Of a DNA stretch of 64,000 nucleotides, positions 54,608 to 64,000 are shown one piece after another (the stretch's first letter is position 1; every line of letters begins with the position of its first letter). Where the stretch lies: contig NZ_JBLZNC010000002.1 of NCBI RefSeq assembly GCF_048553715.1, positions 310,001-374,000 of the forward strand. The letters are read 5' to 3'. The notes under the pieces are model-generated. The model saw only the letters and a list, made by a program, of their open reading frames with translations, was not told the DNA's origin and ran no database searches. The position numbers and the translations under genes were made by a program. Source of the DNA: Sagittula sp048553715 (GTDB taxonomy: Bacteria; Pseudomonadota; Alphaproteobacteria; Rhodobacterales; Rhodobacteraceae).

Positions 54608-57499
54608 ATGGTACCGAATTTCGCGCTCGCCCTTTCGTTCGAAGGCATCGGCCTTCTGCGTCGCATTGGCCCGTCCTGGGCCCTGATCGACGAAGTCCCC
54701 ATCGACCATCCCGATCTGGATGCGGCGGTGCTTGCCATGCGCGATCGTGCCATGGCGCTCGACCCCAAGGCTGTCGACATCGCTCTGGTCATTCCCAACG
54801 AACAAATTCGTTATCTGGACCTGCCGGATACGGAAGAGGATACAGACAGCGCCATTCGCACTGCGCTGGACGGGGCCACGCCCTATCCGTTGGACCAACT
54901 CGTGTGGGACCACGCCCGCAGCGGTGGACGTTTGCAGATCGCCGCCGTGGCGCGCGATACGCTGGACGAGGCCGAAAGCTTTGCCCGCGATCATGGATTT
55001 TTGCCGCTGTGCCACCTCGCCAAGGCGGAGGCTGGCAATTTCGACGGCGCGGTGTTCTTTGGCAAAACACAGGAAGCGCGGCGCAATATCGACCGCCCTG
55101 CCCGCGCGCTGGAAATCGTCGCCGCCACGCCCGACGCCTTCAAGCCTGCGCAACCCCAGCCCAAGCCGGACCCGAAACCCGAGGCGCGGGTTGACGCGCC
55201 CGAGCCTGCGCCAACCGAGACCCCCGAACCGGAGATTGTGCCGGAAGAGCCTGCGCTGACCCAGATCGCCGAACCGGCGGCTGTGCTGGAAGGGCCCGCA
55301 GAGCAGGAGGTTGCCGTAGACGCGTCAGCCCCCGTTGATCCACCGATCGCACCGACGCCCGCCCCCACGCTGACCGAGGACGATCAACCCGATCTATTCG
55401 CACAACCATCGCCCAAGGACGCCCTGCCCGAGCAGCAGGAGCCTGAGCCCGCGGCACCGGAACCTGTACAAGACATGTCGTTTGCCGATGTGCTTGATCA
55501 GCTTGACGAGACGCCGGATGAACCGGCCCCGAAACTGTCGTTCACTTCGATCCGCGCGACGTCGGCGCAACCCGTACCGGACGCGCCGCGCCTGAGCATT
55601 GATGCATCGCGCTTCACGGCCTATCGCGACGAGAAACCTGCCGGTTCGCCAGATGAACGAGCTTCAGCGAAGGCGCCCGCACTGCGCGCAGAGCGTACGG
55701 ACAATGACACTGGCGCCGCGCCCAAAGTGCAGCCAGCGGCGACTTCGGCCAGTGCCGCGCCAGAACTGGGGGCGCCGAGCCGCCAGAGCACAGCGTCCGT
55801 GCCGCCCGCTCCCGAACCTGTTGTTGCGCCGGACAAACCCATTGTTCCTCCGCAGCCTGTGCCAGAAAGTCCAACAGTAGAGGCCCCGACAGCGCCGGAC
55901 ATAACGGCTGTCGGAGCCCGGGCGGTCCCACGCGCCGATGGGCCGTCACCGCTCGTCCGGCTGGCCGCAATGCGTCGGCCCAGCATCGAAGGGCCCGCGC
56001 TTGCGCGGCCCAAGACACCGCACGCTTTGCCGCCGCAGCCGACCTCGTTCAAACCGCTGTCCCCGGTGGAAAAAGATGCACCGACGGAGACCAGAAACGC
56101 CGCGCGGCTGGCCGCAGCCTTGGCCGCAACGCCGGTTGATGACACCGAAACGCCCAAGAAACCCAAAGCCATAGCACCGCCCGAAACAGCGACCGAAAAG
56201 GACCGGCTGACCGTTTTTGGTGCGCGCGCCAAGCCCGAGCGCCGCAAGCCCCGGTTCTTGGCCCTGTATCTGACAGCGGCCCTGATCCTGTTGCTGCTTG
56301 GCATCGGCGCGTGGTCCACGGTGTTTCTTGACGACGGGCTGGCGCGCTTCTTTGGCCCCCGCGACGAGGCGGAAACCGTCGAAACCGCGACGGCCGAGGC
56401 GGAAGAGATCGAGGATCTTGAAGATGCTGGAGAAGAGCTTGCCGCGCTGGACATCGCACCCGCGCCGCAGCCGGCGGTGCCGCTGACCCAGCCCGCGCCC
56501 GCCCCCGTCGGACGCGTGCTGACGGAGGATGAGGCAGCCACGCTGTATGCGGCAACGGGCATCTGGCAACGCACACCCGATGCGCCGCTGACCCCGCCCA
56601 GCGACGCGGTCGAAGGGGTTTATGTGGCCTCTATCGACCCGTCGGTGCAGGTCTTCGATGCGGTGGCTTTGCCGCGTGCGCCCGGCAGCACGACAACGCT
56701 CGCGCCAGCGGACCCCGGCCTGCCGCCGCCCGCTGGCATGACCTTCGACATCGACGAACGCGGGCTTGTGCGCGCCACACCGGAAGGTGCGCTGACACCG
56801 GATTATCTGCGGGTCTATGCCGGACAGCCCCCCGTGGTGCCACCCCTGCGCGGCGGTGGTGCCACGCCAACGCCGGTCTCCAACGTCCAGCCAGACGCAG
56901 ATGAGGCGGACGAAACTGCGGTCGCCACGCCCACCAGCCCGCTGGCCGCCTTCCGGCCCGAAGCACGTCCCGATGACATCATCGAACAGCGCGAACGCGC
57001 CACGCTCAGCGGGATCTCACGTCAGGAATTGGCGGCCATCCGCCCCCAGCTCCGCCCGCAAACGGCGCAGGAACAGGCAGAGGAAAGCGACCCACAAGCG
57101 AATGCCACAGATCAAGCGGTAACAGCGTCGCTGCAACCGGTCAGCCGTCCGCGCAACATCGCCGCCATCGTCGAACGCGCAGAGGAACTCCGCCCCACAG
57201 CTCCGGTGCAAACGGCCGCCGTGGCCCCGCGCACTGTGCAGCCTTCGGTCCCGTCCAGCGCGTCTGTCGCCACGTCGGCCACAGTGCGCAATGCGATCCG
57301 GCTCAACCGGATCAACCTGATTGGCGTCTACGGCACACCGTCGAACCGGCGCGCGCTGGTGCGCATGCCCTCCGGCAAATATCTGAAAGTCAAAGTCGGC
57401 GACCGGCTTGATGGCGGGCGCGTTGCCGCCATCGGCGAATCAGAACTGCGCTATTCCAAAAGCGGACGCAACGTGACGCTGCAGATGCCGCGCGGATAA
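54608..57499 (+). CDS. Large envelope protein combining PilM/GspL-like and PilP/GspC-like ends
   Basis: A 963-residue protein. The N-terminal cytoplasmic part (about 1-170) has the actin-like pilus/secretion pattern ALVIPNEQIRYLDLPDTEED, then AIRTALDGATPYPLDQLVWD. A very long Pro/Ala/Glu-rich low-complexity linker (about 180-540) follows, then one transmembrane helix (about 549-572, FLALYLTAALILLLLGIGAW). A second disordered periplasmic linker leads to a C-terminal GspC/PilP-like HR domain (about 895-963, INLIGVYGTPSNRRALVRM, then VGDRLDGGRVAAIGESEL). In type IV pilus and type II secretion systems these functions are on separate proteins. No other pilus gene is nearby. The start MVPNFALAL at 54608 was chosen because the upstream extension is not domain-like. 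Confidence 0.72.
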   Translation: MVPNFALALSFEGIGLLRRIGPSWALIDEVPIDHPDLDAAVLAMRDRAMALDPKAVDIALVIPNEQIRYLDLPDTEEDTDSAIRTALDGATPYPLDQLVWDHARSGGRLQIAAVARDTLDEAESFARDHGFLPLCHLAKAEAGNFDGAVFFGKTQEARRNIDRPARALEIVAATPDAFKPAQPQPKPDPKPEARVDAPEPAPTETPEPEIVPEEPALTQIAEPAAVLEGPAEQEVAVDASAPVDPPIAPTPAPTLTEDDQPDLFAQPSPKDALPEQQEPEPAAPEPVQDMSFADVLDQLDETPDEPAPKLSFTSIRATSAQPVPDAPRLSIDASRFTAYRDEKPAGSPDERASAKAPALRAERTDNDTGAAPKVQPAATSASAAPELGAPSRQSTASVPPAPEPVVAPDKPIVPPQPVPESPTVEAPTAPDITAVGARAVPRADGPSPLVRLAAMRRPSIEGPALARPKTPHALPPQPTSFKPLSPVEKDAPTETRNAARLAAALAATPVDDTETPKKPKAIAPPETATEKDRLTVFGARAKPERRKPRFLALYLTAALILLLLGIGAWSTVFLDDGLARFFGPRDEAETVETATAEAEEIEDLEDAGEELAALDIAPAPQPAVPLTQPAPAPVGRVLTEDEAATLYAATGIWQRTPDAPLTPPSDAVEGVYVASIDPSVQVFDAVALPRAPGSTTTLAPADPGLPPPAGMTFDIDERGLVRATPEGALTPDYLRVYAGQPPVVPPLRGGGATPTPVSNVQPDADEADETAVATPTSPLAAFRPEARPDDIIEQRERATLSGISRQELAAIRPQLRPQTAQEQAEESDPQANATDQAVTASLQPVSRPRNIAAIVERAEELRPTAPVQTAAVAPRTVQPSVPSSASVATSATVRNAIRLNRINLIGVYGTPSNRRALVRMPSGKYLKVKVGDRLDGGRVAAIGESELRYSKSGRNVTLQMPRG

Positions 57500-57523
57500 G
57501 CCCGCGCGCCATATCATGTGGCG

Positions 57524-59935
<2,412 letters not shown>

Positions 59936-60044
59936 GGGCGCAATCTAGCGCCTCGGCATCGAAAGGAAAAGATGCGTTCGCGGAATGTTCTGCAGTTTTC
60001 CCCCAGCCAAGCGGGGACCTGTACCGCTTGGCGGGGTGTGCGTC

Positions 60045-60887
60045 TTATGCCGACAACAATGCGCCGGATGTCAGCCCGACGCCGCGTCGGCGGGCGCTTT
60101 GGAACACCGGTTTAGGCTTGGGCTCTGCGGGCTTTGGCATTGCGTAATGTTCCAGCGGGCCGTGAGCGGGCGGGGCGCTGTGTGTCACGGTCTCCGCAAC
60201 AGGCTGGGCCGCACGCAGGGCTGCGGCGTGGTCCATCGCCCGCTGGCGTGCGATTGCGCGGGCTTGTTCCAGCCGCACCTCTTCGGCGGGTTGCGTCTTT
60301 GCAGCAGACGTTTGGGCCGCGCGGGCGCGGTGGTGTTGTTCCAGCATCTGACGGGCCGCTTCCAGACGGCTGGCCGTATCGCCCGTAGCGACGTCATGCT
60401 GCTGCGCCTCGGCCGCGCGCTGAGCCGCCAGCGCCGGATGCACCTTAAGCACCGGAAAGCCGTCCGCCTGGGTCTGCGCGGGTTTGGCCGCAGGTGCCTG
60501 TTGTTGTACGGCTTCCGGTTTTGCCCCCTGCCCGGCCAAGGCCGCCTTGGCCATGCGCGCGATCTGGGCCGGTGCGCAGTCGTGTTCCATCACACCGCAC
60601 AGGCTGCTGATCCGGTCGCTCCACTGATCGGCCACCGCGTCCGGCTGATCGGCCAGCATCAGGGTCACCACCTTTGGATTGCGGCGCATGGCCATGGCGG
60701 CGATGTCGCTTGCGTGCCGGCCCGCGCGCACCTCATCCAGAACCAGCACATCCACCATGGCGCGGCGCAGACAACATTCCACCACACCCAAACTGCCAGA
60801 GCCGGTGACGTGAATGCCCGCCTCCAGAAAGGCGATCTGCAGCAGATCAAGGCGGTCCGGGCGGCTGTCGAGAAACAGGGCGTGCAT
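60045..60887 (-). CDS. Receiver-like protein without a recognisable output domain
   Basis: A 280-residue protein. Residues 1-117 alternate strand and helix like a response-regulator receiver: LFLDSRPDRLDLL, then VDVLVLDEVRAG with Asp51 at the phospho-acceptor position, then PKVVTLMLADQ. The conserved C-terminal lysine is not evident, so phosphorylation is doubtful. From about 118 the protein is Ala/Gln-rich and partly helical (SRLEAARQMLEQHHRARAA, then EEVRLEQARAIARQRAMDH) with a Pro/Lys-rich end; no DNA-binding or enzymatic output is seen. It is divergent from pyc across 222 bp containing TTTGCAAA sites. Confidence 0.65.
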   Translation of the reverse strand: MHALFLDSRPDRLDLLQIAFLEAGIHVTGSGSLGVVECCLRRAMVDVLVLDEVRAGRHASDIAAMAMRRNPKVVTLMLADQPDAVADQWSDRISSLCGVMEHDCAPAQIARMAKAALAGQGAKPEAVQQQAPAAKPAQTQADGFPVLKVHPALAAQRAAEAQQHDVATGDTASRLEAARQMLEQHHRARAAQTSAAKTQPAEEVRLEQARAIARQRAMDHAAALRAAQPVAETVTHSAPPAHGPLEHYAMPKPAEPKPKPVFQSARRRGVGLTSGALLSA

Positions 60888-60964
60888 GGCTTTCTCCGAT
60901 CAAGGGTGTTTCCCCAAAATGAGTCGAAGGCGCTTAAAATATGTTGAACATTCGCCTGAAATGC

Positions 60965-61024
60965 TGCGCAAACATGTATCCAAGAATTTGCAAACCTTGC
61001 GTCAGCCTTCTATTAATTTGCAAA
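60965..61024. promoter_or_regulatory. TTTGCAAA-type sites upstream of pyruvate carboxylase
   Basis: Two perfect TTTGCAAA octamers (60987-60994 and 61017-61024) are 30 bp apart, about three helical turns. A related TGCGCAAA (60965-60972) lies 22 bp further upstream. The nearest is 85 bp before the pyc ATG, in the divergent promoter region. ScfR-family binding is the likely explanation. Confidence 0.68.
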
Positions 61025-61109
61025 GGCCCCTTGCGCTGCGTCGCGGCGACAATAAAAGTAATTTTGTTGCGCACCTTGCGAAAAATCTTGCGCCAGAGGA
61101 CAGATATAA

Positions 61110-64000
61110 ATGCCCGAATTCGAGAAAATTCTCGTCGCCAACCGTGGCGAAATCGCCATCCGCATCATGCGGGCCGCCAATGAAATGGGGAAAAAGACGG
61201 TTGCCGTCTTTGCCGAAGAGGACAAGCTGGGCTTGCACCGCTTCAAAGCGGATGAAGCTTATCGCATTGGCGAGGGGCTGGGTCCGGTTCAGGCCTATCT
61301 GTCCATCGACGAGATCATCCGCGTTGCCAAACAATGCGGCGCTGACGCGATCCACCCCGGTTATGGTTTGCTGTCGGAAAACCCCGATTTTGTGGACGCC
61401 TGCGCCGCCAATGGAATCACCTTCATCGGCCCCAAGGCAGAAACCATGCGCGCCCTTGGTGACAAGGCCAGCGCCCGCAAGGTCGCCATTGCCGCCGACG
61501 TGCCGGTCATCCCCGCCACCGAAGTGCTGGGCGACGATTTTGACGCCATCGCCAAAGAGGCCGAGGAGATCGGCTACCCGCTGATGCTGAAGGCCAGCTG
61601 GGGCGGTGGTGGCCGCGGCATGCGCCCGATCAACGGCCCTGAGGAGCTGAAGGAAAAGGTGCTTGAAGGGCGCCGCGAAGCCGAAGCCGCCTTTGGCAAC
61701 GGCGAGGGCTATCTTGAAAAGATGATCACCCGCGCGCGCCACGTCGAGGTGCAGATCCTCGGCGACAAGCAAGGCAACATCTACCATCTGTACGAACGGG
61801 ATTGTTCGGTGCAGCGCCGAAACCAGAAGGTCGTCGAACGCGCCCCCGCCCCCTACCTGTCCGAGGCACAGCGCGAAGAAATCTGCGAGCTCGGCCGCAA
61901 GATCTGCCAGCACGTGAACTACGAATGTGCCGGCACCGTCGAATTCCTGATGGATATGGAAACGGGCAAGTTCTACTTCATCGAGGTGAACCCGCGCGTT
62001 CAGGTGGAACACACCGTCACCGAGGAAGTCACCGGCATCGACATCGTTCAGGCGCAGATCCTGATCGCCGAGGGCAAGTCGCTGGCCGAGGCCACCGGCA
62101 AGGCATCGCAATATGACATCCGTCTGATGGGTCACGCGCTGCAGACGCGGATCACCACCGAGGACCCGACCAACAACTTTATCCCCGACTATGGCCGCAT
62201 CACGGCCTACCGTTCGGCCACGGGCATGGGCATTCGTCTTGATGGTGGCACGGCTTATGCAGGCGGCGTGATCACGCGGTATTACGACAGTCTGCTGGTC
62301 AAGGTCACTGCCAAGGCGCCGACCCCCGAACAGGCGATCAAACGGATGGACCGCGCCCTGCGCGAATTCCGTATCCGTGGCGTGACCACCAACATCGACT
62401 TTGTCATCAACCTGCTGAAGCATCCGACGTTCCTGTCGAACCAGTATTCGACCAAGTTCATCGATACCACGCCGGATCTGTTCGACTTCAAACAGCGGCG
62501 CAACCGTGCCACCAAGGTGCTGACCTACATTGCGGATATCACCGTGAACGGCCACCCCGAGGTGCAGGGCCGCGCCATGCCGCACCCTGATCTCAAACCC
62601 GCCAAGGCCCCGCAGCTGCGCACGGACACACCCGCCTATGGCACCCGCAACCTGCTTGAAGACAAAGGCCCCAAGGCCGTTGCCGACTGGATGCTGGAGC
62701 AAAAGCAACTGCTGATCACCGACACCACCATGCGCGACGGACACCAGTCCCTGCTGGCGACGCGGATGCGTTCGGTGGACATGATCGGGGCCGCGCCCGC
62801 CTATGCGCATAACCTGCCACAGTTGTTCTCCATGGAATGCTGGGGCGGCGCGACCTTTGATGTGGCCTATCGCTTCTTGCAGGAATGCCCGTGGCAGCGC
62901 CTGCGTGATCTTCGCGAACGCATGCCCAACCTGATGACACAGATGCTGCTGCGTGGCGCGAACGGGGTCGGCTACACGAACTACCCCGACAACGTGGTGC
63001 AGTTCTTTGTCAAACAGGCCGCCGAAACCGGTGTGGACGTGTTCCGCGTGTTCGACAGCCTCAACTGGGTCGAGAACATGCGCGTCGCTATGGATGCGGT
63101 GCTCGACACGGGCAAGATCCTCGAAGGAACGGTGTGCTACACCGGTGACATGCTGGACCCGGATCGGTCGAAGTATGACCTGAAATACTACGTGGCGATG
63201 GCCAAGGATCTGCGCGACGCCGGTGCCCATGTCATCGGTCTGAAAGACATGGCGGGCCTACTCAAGGCCAATGCAGCCTACGCGCTGGTCAAGACACTGA
63301 AAGAAGAGGTGGGCCTCCCCGTCCACTTCCACACCCATGACACATCCGGCGCCGCAATCGCCACCATCATGGAAGCCTCGCGCGCAGGCGTCGACGTGGT
63401 CGATTGCGCCATGGACGCGCTGTCGGGCAACACCTCGCAGCCGACGATGGGCTCTGTGGTGGAATCCTTGCGCTTCACCGAACGCGACACCGGCCTCGAC
63501 ATGGGCGCGATCCGCGAGCTGTCGAACTACTGGGAAGCGGTCCGCGGCCAATACGCGGCGTTTGAATCGGGCATGCAGGCCCCGGCCTCCGAGGTCTATC
63601 TCCACGAGATGCCTGGCGGCCAGTTCACCAACCTCAAGGCGCAAGCACGGTCGCTGGGGCTGGAAGAGCGCTGGCACGAAGTGGCCCAGACCTATGCCGA
63701 CGTGAACCAGATGTTCGGTGATATCGTGAAGGTGACGCCGTCGTCCAAGGTCGTGGGTGACATGGCGCTGATGATGGTGTCGCAGGGTCTGACCCGCGCG
63801 CAGGTCGAAGACCCCAAGACCGACCTGTCTTTCCCCGATTCTGTGATCGACATGATGAAGGGCAGCCTTGGTCAGCCTCCGGGCGGCTGGCCTGCCAAGA
63901 TCCAGAAAAAGATCCTCAAGGACGAAAAGCCGTTCACCGAACGGCCCGGCTTGAAAGCCGCGCCCATCGACATCGAAGAAAAGCGTGCAGAGCTGCAAAA
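61110..64000 (+). CDS. pyc: Pyruvate carboxylase (C-terminus off window)
   Basis: The first 963 codons of a biotin-dependent pyruvate carboxylase, normally about 1150 residues; the last part, with the biotinyl domain, is beyond the edge. The N-terminal biotin carboxylase (about 1-450) has EKILVANRGEIAIRIMRAA, KASWGGGGRGMR and EVNPRVQVEHTVTEE. The carboxyltransferase barrel (about 530-800) begins LITDTTMRDGHQSLLATRMR and includes FDSLNWVENM, the metal/pyruvate strand VIGLKDMAGLLK and HFHTHDTSG. It replenishes oxaloacetate. AGAGGA precedes the ATG. TTTGCAAA-type sites suggest control together with the pcc genes. Confidence 0.96.
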   Translation, partial: MPEFEKILVANRGEIAIRIMRAANEMGKKTVAVFAEEDKLGLHRFKADEAYRIGEGLGPVQAYLSIDEIIRVAKQCGADAIHPGYGLLSENPDFVDACAANGITFIGPKAETMRALGDKASARKVAIAADVPVIPATEVLGDDFDAIAKEAEEIGYPLMLKASWGGGGRGMRPINGPEELKEKVLEGRREAEAAFGNGEGYLEKMITRARHVEVQILGDKQGNIYHLYERDCSVQRRNQKVVERAPAPYLSEAQREEICELGRKICQHVNYECAGTVEFLMDMETGKFYFIEVNPRVQVEHTVTEEVTGIDIVQAQILIAEGKSLAEATGKASQYDIRLMGHALQTRITTEDPTNNFIPDYGRITAYRSATGMGIRLDGGTAYAGGVITRYYDSLLVKVTAKAPTPEQAIKRMDRALREFRIRGVTTNIDFVINLLKHPTFLSNQYSTKFIDTTPDLFDFKQRRNRATKVLTYIADITVNGHPEVQGRAMPHPDLKPAKAPQLRTDTPAYGTRNLLEDKGPKAVADWMLEQKQLLITDTTMRDGHQSLLATRMRSVDMIGAAPAYAHNLPQLFSMECWGGATFDVAYRFLQECPWQRLRDLRERMPNLMTQMLLRGANGVGYTNYPDNVVQFFVKQAAETGVDVFRVFDSLNWVENMRVAMDAVLDTGKILEGTVCYTGDMLDPDRSKYDLKYYVAMAKDLRDAGAHVIGLKDMAGLLKANAAYALVKTLKEEVGLPVHFHTHDTSGAAIATIMEASRAGVDVVDCAMDALSGNTSQPTMGSVVESLRFTERDTGLDMGAIRELSNYWEAVRGQYAAFESGMQAPASEVYLHEMPGGQFTNLKAQARSLGLEERWHEVAQTYADVNQMFGDIVKVTPSSKVVGDMALMMVSQGLTRAQVEDPKTDLSFPDSVIDMMKGSLGQPPGGWPAKIQKKILKDEKPFTERPGLKAAPIDIEEKRAELQ

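Overview
The window looks like chromosomal backbone DNA from a GC-rich alphaproteobacterium of the order Rhodobacterales (Rhodobacteraceae or roseobacter type). The evidence is the gene content and order: a two-subunit glycyl-tRNA synthetase with glyQ and glyS separated by two small membrane-protein genes, a short bacterial ProS of 448 residues, DUF2937 and DUF4174 proteins, a TerB plus J-domain DjiA-like protein, HdaA next to ppk1, and a propionyl-CoA carboxylase locus with a ScfR/PccR-type regulator. I saw no tRNA, rRNA, CRISPR array, transposase or phage gene. Coding is dense and codon use is uniform, with one clear exception at 19691-20572.

Layout. 1-3.9 kb: an incomplete class V aminotransferase and two overlapping Lrp/AsnC regulators, divergent from ilvC, then an EamA transporter. 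3.9-13.2 kb: an SPOR/peptidoglycan-binding/trypsin-fold protein without its catalytic triad, glyQ-DUF6446-like-DUF1206-glyS, and a divergent PEP-synthase/PPDK-like protein. 13.4-19.5 kb: a SleB-type wall hydrolase, folB (fused to an extra domain)-folP-glmM, then DUF2937 and proS on the other strand. 19.7-20.6 kb: a lone AT-rich gene combining a possible PUA/EVE-like N-terminus with a C-terminal GIY-YIG (T5orf172-type) nuclease; this is the best accessory or defence candidate. 20.7-29.5 kb: AI-2E/PerM permease, hdaA and ppk1, then two tandem flagellin genes, then ppx. 29.5-33.6 kb: a small secreted protein, an EEP phosphatase/nuclease, DjiA and a VOC protein, then nhaA.

33.7-47.3 kb is a propionate/methylmalonyl block. 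It holds methylmalonyl-CoA mutase, propionyl-CoA carboxylase alpha and beta (separated by several small lipoprotein or hypothetical genes), a Bcr/CflA exporter and a ScfR-family regulator. TTTGCAAA-type motifs lie between pccB and the exporter, in front of scfR, in the pccB-pccA interval, and in front of the pyruvate carboxylase gene at the right end. This suggests one short-chain acyl-CoA regulon linking propionate carboxylation with anaplerosis. 47.3-64 kb: AmpD-type amidase, an Excalibur lipoprotein, gatC-gatA, a GT-A-like protein, a MetY-type sulfhydrylase, a SIMPL protein, a large PilM/GspL- plus PilP/GspC-like envelope protein, a UvrD/PcrA helicase, an output-less receiver-like protein and a 3'-truncated pyruvate carboxylase.

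Starts were chosen from Shine-Dalgarno sequences, signal peptides or family length. Family names come from recognising motifs by eye, not from searches.
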